Below are positions 38,099 through 46,067 of a stretch of DNA of 64,000 bases, piece after piece. The stretch's first letter is position 1, and each line of letters starts with the position of its first letter. This DNA is from JACVRN01 sp036389255. Its GTDB lineage: Bacteria > Acidobacteriota > Blastocatellia > Pyrinomonadales > Pyrinomonadaceae. The notes under the pieces are model-generated. The model did no database searches, was not told the DNA's origin, and was given only the letters and a program-made list of their open reading frames with translations. The stretch spans positions 1 through 64,000 of the forward strand of contig DASVQI010000019.1 of NCBI GenBank assembly GCA_036389255.1, read 5' to 3'. The position numbers and the translations under genes are program-made.

Positions 38099-39951
38099 TT
38101 TTTAAGCCCTTCACGCGCAGCCAGTATAGGCTCCCATATAGAATTAAATCCCTCGGGTAGAAGTTGCAGCCCTTCCGGGGATTTCATCAACTCATTTATC
38201 ACGCGTGAAACCTGATCCAGCTTTGTAGGGTTACGGTCTAAAGCCCGCACTAGATTCTCGAATAGCGGAAGCTCAATGCCCTTGCTTCTGTTACCTTCTT
38301 TCCCTGAAAGCCGGGCGCGGGTAGCAAGCAGAATTGCAGAGGCATCCGTTCCCCCTTCTGCTAGAAGGAAGAGAATGAAGCGTAGAACCCGCTCTTTGCT
38401 GCTTAAGAGCGAGCGCAAAATGCGTTCGCGCCTATCTTCAGGAGCGCCAGTCAAAGGTATATTTAGAACGAAACGAGTGGCTGCACGCTCATCATCTTCA
38501 GTCGCTATGATTTCAAAAGCGAAGAATGAAGTGATAGCTTCAAAAGAGATAGAACTAAACGTAGCCAAATCCAGAGAATCTGTGGCCAGTGTGATTGCCG
38601 CCGCTTCATGCAAAGTAATTGGCCAGCAACGCACACTGGTTCCTTGAGGCAAGCTCAGCGAGTACCCTTCTTCTATACGAAGGGACAAGCGAAAAGTATT
38701 AGCTCCATCAACCGGGGTGATTTGTGCAGCGAATCTGGCTACTGAAATTTCCCGCCGCGCCAGTTCGACCATTCGCTCAAGGCTCTTCTGCTTTGTGTCG
38801 GGTGCCTGCTCGGATGGAGTGAATTCCTGCAACATATCTCTGAAGCTTGTTTGACCTTGCGCCTGTGAGAGAAACGCGTTGATGCCGCACCTGCTCTTCT
38901 CACCAACAAGCTCTACTAGAAATTCAACATTGCCATTAAAAGCCGCATATGTGGCGTTAGCAGACCCAGTCCATATGCGGGCTTTCCACCCTGCATCAGC
39001 AATATAGAGTTTCGCGTGAAGCCCGGAGAGATGCTCCTGTGTGATGTCAGATTGAACTTCGTCGGCTTCTTCCTGTGGATTGGCAGCAGAGCTTAAGACG
39101 TAAACATGCTCAAAGCGCTCAAGACTTCCGGATTCCAGTAGATCAAGCTCTTCTGGCCGGGAAATTAGAAGCCTACTGTTACACTCTTCCGCTAATTGTT
39201 GAAGACAACTGTCAGATACAAAAGGCGAGACGACCAGCATACGGTCTAAATGTCGCTCACGTGCTGCGAAAGGCCATGAACGCTTGGTGCCCTCTATGCC
39301 TAGCGGCCAAAAATATATCTCATCAAATCCTTCGGGGGGCTCAAAGATTACTCGTCTCAACTCATGCTGCACGCGATTAATATCGGCTAAAACCTTTTTC
39401 GGGAGAGGCCGTAAAGCCAGCCGAGGCAGCTCCGCCACGAAGTCGCCTAGCGGATGGTTAGAGGAATAAGCATTACGACGTTCTATATATTCGCCTTCCA
39501 AGATAAGCACAGTGTCCCAAGCGTGATCAAATGTTAGATTGCGAGAGAGACATAAGAGCCGGAAAAGCGGCGCTTGCTCGTCAGTGGTGAACCTGAGAAT
39601 CCATAGTTTGGGGTGGAAGACTCTGCCGCTTTGACGCGGGGTGACCGCAAAAACAGAGCTTTCGAGATAGCTAAAGAGCGGTTGATTTCCTTTTGGTACA
39701 GCTATCTGCCCTGCATGGCAGAAGATACTGATGCGCTCGGCATAGCGACGAACGGCTTCGAGTAACGCGAGCGGGTCGCCTGTCGGTTGTCCTTCTTCAT
39801 CCTCCCAATCGAACAGCGTGAAGGCGAGCGGGGCGGTCAGCAGTGTCAGAAGATCAAGCGAGAAGGTCGTTCCAATCGCACAGTCCAGCGTATAACCCGG
39901 CGGAGGGCGCAAGGCTTCCAGTAGATGTCGTCGGCTCTGAGGTTCCAGCAT
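38095..39951 (-). CDS. Phospholipase-D-superfamily nuclease
   Basis: A 618-aa protein with two HKD-type half-sites: FHPKLWIL (His113, Lys115) followed by LSRNLT, and LHAKLYIAD (His312, Lys314, Asp319) followed by GSANATYAAF. Two such motifs form one active site in PLD nucleases. The C-terminal ~230 residues are of unknown fold. There is no signal peptide, so it is cytoplasmic and more likely a nuclease than a lipase. The gene lies seven bases after the DUF6361 gene and overlaps the helicase gene by four bases. Helicase/PLD pairs occur in several antiphage systems (for example DISARM and Mokosh), but this gene set does not match any of those in full. Confidence 0.88.
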   Translation of the reverse strand: MLEPQSRRHLLEALRPPPGYTLDCAIGTTFSLDLLTLLTAPLAFTLFDWEDEEGQPTGDPLALLEAVRRYAERISIFCHAGQIAVPKGNQPLFSYLESSVFAVTPRQSGRVFHPKLWILRFTTDEQAPLFRLLCLSRNLTFDHAWDTVLILEGEYIERRNAYSSNHPLGDFVAELPRLALRPLPKKVLADINRVQHELRRVIFEPPEGFDEIYFWPLGIEGTKRSWPFAARERHLDRMLVVSPFVSDSCLQQLAEECNSRLLISRPEELDLLESGSLERFEHVYVLSSAANPQEEADEVQSDITQEHLSGLHAKLYIADAGWKARIWTGSANATYAAFNGNVEFLVELVGEKSRCGINAFLSQAQGQTSFRDMLQEFTPSEQAPDTKQKSLERMVELARREISVARFAAQITPVDGANTFRLSLRIEEGYSLSLPQGTSVRCWPITLHEAAAITLATDSLDLATFSSISFEAITSFFAFEIIATEDDERAATRFVLNIPLTGAPEDRRERILRSLLSSKERVLRFILFLLAEGGTDASAILLATRARLSGKEGNRSKGIELPLFENLVRALDRNPTKLDQVSRVINELMKSPEGLQLLPEGFNSIWEPILAAREGLKK

Positions 39952-39958
39952 GCGATCT

Positions 39959-41167
39959 TTATTCAGCCAGAGCGGTTAAGATGTCTCGGACAATGGTCTG
40001 AGTAACTGACCATCGGTAATCGAGCTGTGCCGTCCCGGCAGCTCCACTCCAAAGTTCAAGCGCGCGAACATTGTCCAGGCGGGCCAACCCGCGCTTGAGC
40101 TGACGTTCCCGGTCTTGAATCAACCGTCGCGCACGCTTATCAGCTAGGATATTTATTCCCTCCATATTTGAGATGGCTAGATCTAGCCAGCCATCAATGA
40201 AGAGGCGCGCCGGTTGAGTGATGCGTTGGTTGCCGAGCGTGGCAATCTCCCAAAATCTTCGACGATTCCACTTCAGCAAATCAGTGTGCCGCATATTTAT
40301 AGAAGAGACCCATTCTGTTAACCAACCACTATACTCTTCGATTAAATCTTCGTGATGTGCGACCTCAGCAAGCATCAAATTATAGAGCAGCGCCGCCCCG
40401 TGAATGATTTCTGAAAAGTTACGCGCATGTTCGAGCTGTTCTTGGATATAAGCCGGGAAGTCACCAAATTGTGGATGCTCCCAAGGGAAATCAGTCGGGG
40501 CCGTTACTTTCCCTTCATCAACCAGGAAAGCAATTAGAGTCTGTGGGACGCAAGTCAAAATTCGCTCGCGCAGGTACATAGCCTCGTTAGAAGTGAGGCT
40601 AAGAGTTACATTACGTGGAAAATCCTTTGGCGCCGGTGGGAGGGCCGAATGCCAGTTACGCGGCACACTCCCATCCACGGGCTCGCCGTCATCATTGTTC
40701 TGCTGCCGTTTGCCGTATGAATAGAAGATATCTAAAGAGCGATGATATTGCTCCTGTGAGCCCGGAAAGAGGCGAATCCCCCAACGCCCAAGCCCCTGCC
40801 AGTAGATGTTACTTGGCAGCCGCTTCAAGCTCCTGCGGGCAACCACACCGATAGTGCCTTGCGAATCTTCAGAGCGAGCAAGAACATCTATAAGGGCTGT
40901 TTCCTCATCTCTTGCCTTCCTGCTAATCGAGTTAGATGGGACTTTGCGCCTTTCTAATCCAATATACATCCAAGGGATGAGGAGAAAGTATCTGGCACGT
41001 GTTTGGATAGTGCTCGTGCCCGGAAAAAGCAGATCCGCGAACGCATCTCGCACGGAACCAATGCCAAGCTCATCGCGCGTGTCCTTCTCTTGAAACAGAT
41101 GGATCACGTCGAGCATTTTACGGCGCTCGTGTTCAGAATAATCAAGCCATGTAAACGATGAGGCCAT
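39959..41167 (-). CDS. DUF6361-family protein
   Basis: A 402-aa protein starting MASSFTWLDYSEHERRKML. The stretch from FTWLDYSE to RARYFLLIPW (about 5-70) is characteristic of the DUF6361 family as I know it. The body is helical with many Trp and Arg, with no membrane span and no recognisable catalytic motif. DUF6361 proteins are, to my knowledge, commonly encoded beside PLD and helicase genes, as here. It is the first gene of the three-gene module; the next starts seven bases after its stop. The function is unknown, and a role in target recognition or regulation is a guess. Confidence 0.78.
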   Translation of the reverse strand: MASSFTWLDYSEHERRKMLDVIHLFQEKDTRDELGIGSVRDAFADLLFPGTSTIQTRARYFLLIPWMYIGLERRKVPSNSISRKARDEETALIDVLARSEDSQGTIGVVARRSLKRLPSNIYWQGLGRWGIRLFPGSQEQYHRSLDIFYSYGKRQQNNDDGEPVDGSVPRNWHSALPPAPKDFPRNVTLSLTSNEAMYLRERILTCVPQTLIAFLVDEGKVTAPTDFPWEHPQFGDFPAYIQEQLEHARNFSEIIHGAALLYNLMLAEVAHHEDLIEEYSGWLTEWVSSINMRHTDLLKWNRRRFWEIATLGNQRITQPARLFIDGWLDLAISNMEGINILADKRARRLIQDRERQLKRGLARLDNVRALELWSGAAGTAQLDYRWSVTQTIVRDILTALAE

Positions 41168-41715
41168 TATATCTATTCAGCAACAGATGGTTTGCGTCTC
41201 TTCACCACAACCAACTTTAAGAACCACCTTGAAAATTTGTTCTGCTCTATTAGAGCTTCTCCTACTTAATTAATTCCGGCAGAAGAATCTGTTGCGGCAA
41301 GGGTAATCTAGGTAGGCGACGTATTCTTAAAACGCAGGCTGCCTAGCCTACTACTCAGTTTACCCACCTCCGCACTCGTATCATTGCGCGAATTATTGAG
41401 CATCGTTAGCCATTCAGATTGTTCCCCGCCGATAAAAATCCACAGTTGGAGCGTGAGAAGCAGGTGAGCCTGCGGCGTCGCTGGAGCTGTGAAAGTATCA
41501 TTATCTCGCCATTTCAGGCAACACTACTCACGCGCAACCTGTGTAGGCGAGGCAAAGGGTTGTTGAGAGTCTGTAGCATGAAGCTTCCGGGCTCATTGCC
41601 ATCTGAAATGCTTCACGAGGGGATTCAGACAAAATCCAGACAAATGGCCCTTAAGACGAGATAGTGGAAGAACAAGCAAAGTCGAGCTGAATGTTGATGC
41701 GAGAAGACATAAAAA
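41168..41715 (-). other. Upstream region of the DUF6361 module
   Basis: 548 bases with no supported gene between the DUF6361 start and the tRNA. It contains a perfect palindrome GCTCTATTAGAGC at 41244-41256 about 80 bases before the DUF6361 ATG, a plausible operator. No integrase or insertion-sequence remnant is visible. Confidence 0.45.
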
Positions 41716-41790
<75 letters not shown>

Positions 41791-41853
41791 ACAATTAATT
41801 GACCTTCAAGAAGAAGGGATTTTCATTCTACTGATTTTTGAGCCTCTGTCAAA

Positions 41854-43776
41854 TTAAGCCTTGGTAGTCTCGGCGGCCACCTTCTCCCATTCCTGATATA
41901 GAGACTGCAAGCGCTCTTCTGTCTGCCTGTATTCTTCGTTGAGCGCAGCCAGTTGGCCGGGCGCGCGTGCAACTTCAGGCTTTCCCATCTCTTCGGAGAG
42001 CGCGGACAGGCGCTTTTCGGCATGGGCTATCTCCTCTTCCACGCTTTGCGCGTCGCGCTCGGGCTCCTTCTTCTTTCCCTTCTTCCTGACGCTCTGCTGA
42101 GGGGGCGTTGAGAGGCTCTTTTTTTCCTGCCGCTCGGCGCTCTCCTTCTTAACAGCTTCGAGCGAGGCAGCTTTCTTCTGCGCCTTCCACTCGTGATACT
42201 CGGTGTAGTCTCCGTCGTAGTGCTCTGCGCCGCCATGACCGTCGAGCGACAGAATCTGCGTGGCGACGCGGTCTAGAAAGTATCGGTCGTGGCTGATTGT
42301 TATGATTGTTCCCTGATAGGCATCTAGCGCCTCTTCCAGTGCTTCACGCGAAGAGATGTCAAGATGGTTCGTGGGCTCGTCAAGAATGAGCACGTTCGCG
42401 TGCGAGTAGATTAGTTTCGCCAGCGCCAGTCTTCCCTTTTCTCCGCCGGAAAGGTCTCGCACGTGTTTATAAACGTCGTCGCCCGTGAAGAGGAATTTGG
42501 CGAGAAAGCCGCGCAGCTCTCCGGCTGTGGCCGTGGAAGGCGCTACGCGGCGCAACTCCATAATAATCTCGTTGCGGTCGTCCAAGTCATCCAGTTGCTG
42601 CGCGTAGTAACCGACTTCGACCTTCGTGCCCCACTTTATCTCGCCCGCAAGCTGAGGCAATTTTCCGAGAACTGTCTTGACGAAAGTGGTCTTGCCCGAA
42701 CCGTTGGGGCCTATGACGCCGAGCGCTTCGCCGCGACGCAGCGTGAAGGTGATGCCACTCGCAAGGAGTTTGCCGGGATAGCCTACGGTGGCATCTTCTA
42801 CCGTAAGAACCTGTGTGCCTGCGCGCTCTATGGTCTTGAGACGAAAGTCGCCGCTTGATTGCTCCGGCCGGACAGACTCTATGCGCTCAAGCTTTTCCAG
42901 CATCTTGCGGCGCGACTTGGCCTGCTTGGTCTTTTGGCCTGCAAGGTTGCGGCGTATGAACTCTTCCGTCTTGGCTATCAGTTGCTGCTGGTTCTCGTAG
43001 GCACGCTGCTGCGCCTCGCGCCTGACTTCGCGCTCTTCCAGATAAGCCGTGTAGTTTCCGGTGTAGCTGGATGCGCGGCCCAGCTCGACTTCTATGATGC
43101 GCGTGGAGGTGCGATCCAGAAAGTAACGGTCGTGGCTGACGATGACGTAAGCGGACGGATAGGTGGAGAGAAACTCTTCAAGCCATTCAACCGCCGCTAC
43201 GTCGAGGTGATTCGTGGGCTCGTCCAGCAGCAGCACGTCCGGCTCCGCCAGCAGCAGCCGAACGAGGCCCAAACGGTTCTGCTGGCCGCCCGAAAGCTTT
43301 TCCGTCTCCATCGCCCAGGTGTCGCGCGAGAAGCCCAGCCCCTGAAGAACTGATTCGGCACGCGCCGTGTATTCGAAACCGCCCTCGCGCTCGAACTCTA
43401 TCTGAAGCTCGCTATAGCGTTCGAGCACACTCTCAAGGTCATCCGTGGCTTCTGCCATGCGATGCTCAAGCTCGTGCATCTCGTGCTCTATCTGCTGTAG
43501 ATGGCCGAAGGCAGAGAGCGTGGATTCATGTACGGTCGAGCCGGAGTCAAAGTGTATGTGCTGTTCCAGCAGCCCGAGCCTAAGCCCGCGTGCGCGCACC
43601 ACGTCGCCCTTGTCCGCAGTTTCGCCGCCACTGATGAGCCTGAAGATGGTTGTCTTGCCAGCGCCGTTTCGGCCCACAAGTCCCACGTGCTCGCCAGCAT
43701 TCACCTGTAGCGAAGCACCGCGCAACACGTCCTGCGCGCCGTAAGACTTGTAAACATCCGAGAGACGAAACAACAT
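41854..43776 (-). CDS. ABC-F family ATPase (Uup/EttA-like ribosome factor)
   Basis: A 640-aa soluble protein with two ABC domains and no membrane spans. First domain: Walker A GRNGAGKTT (about 36-44), signature LSGGQQNR, Walker B LLLDEPTNHLD. Second: GPNGSGKTT (about 357-365), LSGGEKGR, LILDEPTNHLD. A charged linker (about 235-315) joins them, and a C-terminal extension (about 530-640) is a lysine/glutamate-rich coiled coil as in Uup and YdiF. ABC-F proteins act on translating ribosomes. The presence of a C-terminal coiled coil favours Uup/YdiF over EttA. The gene follows the palindromic repeat at 43784-43855. Confidence 0.95.
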   Translation of the reverse strand: MLFRLSDVYKSYGAQDVLRGASLQVNAGEHVGLVGRNGAGKTTIFRLISGGETADKGDVVRARGLRLGLLEQHIHFDSGSTVHESTLSAFGHLQQIEHEMHELEHRMAEATDDLESVLERYSELQIEFEREGGFEYTARAESVLQGLGFSRDTWAMETEKLSGGQQNRLGLVRLLLAEPDVLLLDEPTNHLDVAAVEWLEEFLSTYPSAYVIVSHDRYFLDRTSTRIIEVELGRASSYTGNYTAYLEEREVRREAQQRAYENQQQLIAKTEEFIRRNLAGQKTKQAKSRRKMLEKLERIESVRPEQSSGDFRLKTIERAGTQVLTVEDATVGYPGKLLASGITFTLRRGEALGVIGPNGSGKTTFVKTVLGKLPQLAGEIKWGTKVEVGYYAQQLDDLDDRNEIIMELRRVAPSTATAGELRGFLAKFLFTGDDVYKHVRDLSGGEKGRLALAKLIYSHANVLILDEPTNHLDISSREALEEALDAYQGTIITISHDRYFLDRVATQILSLDGHGGAEHYDGDYTEYHEWKAQKKAASLEAVKKESAERQEKKSLSTPPQQSVRKKGKKKEPERDAQSVEEEIAHAEKRLSALSEEMGKPEVARAPGQLAALNEEYRQTEERLQSLYQEWEKVAAETTKA

Positions 43777-43783
43777 AAAAATA

Positions 43784-43855
43784 GTGATAAGCGACGGGTG
43801 ACGAGTGACAAGTTCAAATCAGCTTGTCAGTGGCTCGTCACTCGTCACTTATCAC
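43784..43855. repeat. Heptamer-built intergenic palindrome 1
   Basis: Arms GTGATAAG...GTGACGAG...TGACAAG and the reverse complement, with about two mismatches and a four-base offset. Each arm is a run of 7-base variants (GTGATAA, GCGACGG, GTGACGA, GTGACAA). It lies between the foldase and ABC-F genes. Confidence 0.75.
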
Positions 43856-43870
43856 TTGTTACTGCCTTTA

Positions 43871-45082
43871 TTACTTAGCAGGGGCCGACGCGTTCTGATT
43901 CGCGCCCGCGTTCGTGTTGGCCGTAGCGGCCGGTGCGGTGTTTGCGCTTTGCGGTGCGCTCTGCTGAGCGTTCGCGTTCTGCGCGGGCGCTGAGTTTCCG
44001 GCGCTCGTGGGCCTCAGGCCGCTCAGGTTGCTGGGATTCGTGACCATGTTGTTAGCAAGATTATTGACAACCTTGGCCTCGTTCATGGCTACCTGAACGA
44101 AGGCGCGATTCAGAAGCTCCTTACGCTGGTTGGTAAGGGCTTCGGCTATCTGCTGCCGCACTCCGGGGCTGTCCAGCGTCAGGTTCTCGTTCTGCAACTG
44201 CTTGCGCTTGAGCTTGAAGATATACCAGCGCCCGTTCGGGAACTGGGGCGAGGCGAACCGCGCAGGGGCAGTGTAATTGCCCACGGCCAGTGTGTCGAAG
44301 AACTGCGCAATCAACTCTTGCGGGAACCCGTTCTGCTTAAGCTCGTTTTCGCCGGCAAAGCCAATGTCTCCGCCACGATAGGCGCTCTGGTCTTCGCTGC
44401 GACGACGAGCAACGTCCGCGAAGTCTTCATTCTTCAGTTGCTGGGCGATGAGGTCAATCTTCTGCTTGGCTTCGGCTTCGCTCTTGGCATCGTCCTGCAA
44501 ACCCTCGTTGGTCGCCGGGTCAACTGCAATCATAGCCAGCTCAACGCCGCGAGAGGTGACGAACATCTGCCTGTTGCTGTTGTAGAACTCTTCCACCTCT
44601 TTATCGCTCGGCGCGGCAATCTTGGCGTTCACCTTGTCTTGCAGCTTCTGTATGGCAAGAGACTTGCGCGCCTCCTCCTTGAGCGAATCCATTGTCAGGC
44701 CCTGCTCTTTGAGGCCCTTCTGGAACTGCTCTTCCGTCATGCCCTGCTTCATCTGGTTGATGTAGTTCGTAATCTCATCCTCGGTGGGCATGGTCTTCTC
44801 TCTGTCCGCGCGCTGCAACAGCACTTCCTTCTGAATCAGGCTGTCCAGAACCTGTAGGCGAGCCTGAGCCAGCGCGAGCGGCGAAAGCTTATCCTGCTGC
44901 CCCTGCGTCTGCGCGGTGATGAGCTTGTCAACCTCGCTCAACATGATGTTCTTGCCGTTGACGGTGGCCGCCACGGCATTATCGGTAGCGGCTCCGGGAG
45001 TTGCCCCGCCCGAACGGTTATTACACGCAAGCCCTACGACGGCGAGCGCAGCGACGACGATGTAAATAGCGAATCTATGCAC
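43871..45082 (-). CDS. SurA/PpiC-like lipoprotein peptidyl-prolyl isomerase
   Basis: About 403 aa from GTG 45082 (preceded by GGAG). A longer frame to 45256 would place the signal sequence internally. Signal peptide ending at a lipobox GLAC (about 18-21) then a SurA-type N-terminal domain (VNGKNIMLSEVDKLI, helices to about 165) and a parvulin domain (about 165-290) with FADVARRRSEDQSAYRGGDIGF, the PpiC signature. The tail is Ala/Asn/Gln-rich low complexity. It should fold outer-membrane or secreted proteins in the periplasm while anchored by its lipid. It is encoded divergently from rpmB. Confidence 0.9.
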   Translation of the reverse strand: MHRFAIYIVVAALAVVGLACNNRSGGATPGAATDNAVAATVNGKNIMLSEVDKLITAQTQGQQDKLSPLALAQARLQVLDSLIQKEVLLQRADREKTMPTEDEITNYINQMKQGMTEEQFQKGLKEQGLTMDSLKEEARKSLAIQKLQDKVNAKIAAPSDKEVEEFYNSNRQMFVTSRGVELAMIAVDPATNEGLQDDAKSEAEAKQKIDLIAQQLKNEDFADVARRRSEDQSAYRGGDIGFAGENELKQNGFPQELIAQFFDTLAVGNYTAPARFASPQFPNGRWYIFKLKRKQLQNENLTLDSPGVRQQIAEALTNQRKELLNRAFVQVAMNEAKVVNNLANNMVTNPSNLSGLRPTSAGNSAPAQNANAQQSAPQSANTAPAATANTNAGANQNASAPAK

Positions 45083-45303
45083 TTTGACTTTCTGCTCCTT
45101 CAAACTAACTATGATGGCCCGTTGTAAATGGCGTGCTTCGACGGGAACTCTTTCTCCGGCTCTCCCCTGACTTGACGCCGTATGAAGCACTTTGCTATAA
45201 ATTTTCGTTTCGAATACAACCTGACAAATCAGGGATTCGAGACTAACGGAGCGCATTCAAGCGCTCTCTGACGATTAGCCCGGAGGTTCTCAAAAAAACT
45301 GTT

Positions 45304-45498
45304 ATGGCAAAACGATGCGAAGTCTGCGGCAAGGGGCCGCAATTCGGCAACAATGTTTCACACGCGAATAATCGTACGCGCCGCCGCTTTGACCCCAACC
45401 TGCAATCCATACGCGTGCAGCCCCCCAAGGGCGGCGTAGTGCGCATGAAGGTCTGCACCAGTTGCATCAAGGCAGGCAAGGTGGCAAAGGCTGCCTGA
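45304..45498 (+). CDS. rpmB: Ribosomal protein bL28
   Basis: A 64-aa protein, [20 protein letters not shown] at the start, with KRCEVCGK and CTSC forming a possible zinc-binding Cys pair set (CxxC...CxxC) and the conserved [13 protein letters not shown] core. It is a component of the large ribosomal subunit. Length and sequence are normal for the short form of bL28. It is one of the few plus-strand genes here and stands alone between divergent and convergent neighbours, followed by a bidirectional terminator. Confidence 0.97.
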   Translation: MAKRCEVCGKGPQFGNNVSHANNRTRRRFDPNLQSIRVQPPKGGVVRMKVCTSCIKAGKVAKAA

Positions 45499-45543
45499 AG
45501 CGCTTCCGCTTAAAATCTCTTTATCAAAGATGCTCAAAACAAG

Positions 45544-45594
45544 GCTACCGGCTGTCCCGCCAGCATAAAAATGCTTTGACGGATGGCCGGTAGC
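45544..45594. terminator. Bidirectional terminator between rpmB and ridA
   Basis: A stem GCTACCGGC/GCCGGTAGC (9 bp, perfect) encloses an inner stem AGCAT/ATGCT with loop AAAA, followed by TATTCTTTT on the plus strand. It sits between two convergent genes and ends at the ridA stop codon. Confidence 0.7.
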
Positions 45595-45980
45595 TATTCT
45601 TTTCCGGCCAGTGCGATTAGCTCTATCTCAATTCGCGCATCTCGCGGCAGCCTGCTTGCCTCTATCGTAGAGCGAGCCGGACAGGCTTCGTCAAAGAATC
45701 GCGCGTAAACCTCATTCATTGCCCCGAAATCATTCAGGTTAGAGAGAAAAACCGTAGTCTTAACCACGCGGTCAAGACTCGAGCCTGCGGCTTCCAGTAC
45801 GGCCATCAGGTTACGCAAAACCTGCTCGGTCTGCTCCTGAATGCCTCCGGGAACGAACTCGCCCGTCTCAGGGTCGAACGGAATCTGTCCAGAACAGAAG
45901 ATGAAGCCGCCCGCGCGCACGGCCTGCGAATACGGGCCTATGGCGTTCGGCGCTCGCTCAGTTTTGATGATCTCCTTCAC
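45594..45980 (-). CDS. ridA: RidA-family enamine/imine deaminase
   Basis: A 128-aa protein, typical family length, with [17 protein letters not shown] (about 10-26), [14 protein letters not shown] and the catalytic region [21 protein letters not shown] containing the conserved Arg and Glu. RidA hydrolyses reactive 2-aminoacrylate-type enamines from PLP enzymes to keto acids. It starts at GTG 45980 (GAGG upstream). It is encoded just downstream of rel and convergent with rpmB. Assignment is firm; substrate range is not visible from sequence. Confidence 0.95.
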   Translation of the reverse strand: MKEIIKTERAPNAIGPYSQAVRAGGFIFCSGQIPFDPETGEFVPGGIQEQTEQVLRNLMAVLEAAGSSLDRVVKTTVFLSNLNDFGAMNEVYARFFDEACPARSTIEASRLPRDARIEIELIALAGKE

Positions 45981-46036
45981 AGTACAGACAACCTCTTTTT
46001 CATAGCCTGAAACAAAACACGCATTTTAACACTAAA

Positions 46037-46056
46037 GAAGGAAAAAGGAAAAAGGC
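46037..46056. repeat. Half-unit of a heptamer repeat
   Basis: A run of AAGGAAA units in the gap between ridA and rel, resembling one arm of the palindromes listed in this region but lacking a matching second arm. Confidence 0.4.
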
Positions 46057-46067
46057 CGGAGAAGGGC

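Noticed and set aside
15508..41167. Calling the whole block a Zorya system
   Set aside because: A ZorA/ZorB-like pair is present, but no ZorC or ZorE could be recognised, the helicase lacks a visible fused nuclease and is separated by nine genes and its own promoter, and the tubulin/Hsp70 genes are not part of Zorya.
34829..41167. Calling the helicase module DISARM or Mokosh
   Set aside because: The PLD and helicase are shared, but no DUF1998 protein, methyltransferase or RNA-helicase/kinase fusion was seen.
41310..41320. Second attachment-site copy of the tRNA end
   Set aside because: Only GGTAGGCG (8 bases) recurs, which is within chance expectation; no longer match or integrase was found.
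43871..45256. Full-length reading of the SurA-like protein from 45256
   Set aside because: It would place the lipoprotein signal sequence about 60 residues inside the chain; GTG 45082 gives a normal signal peptide and has a ribosome site.
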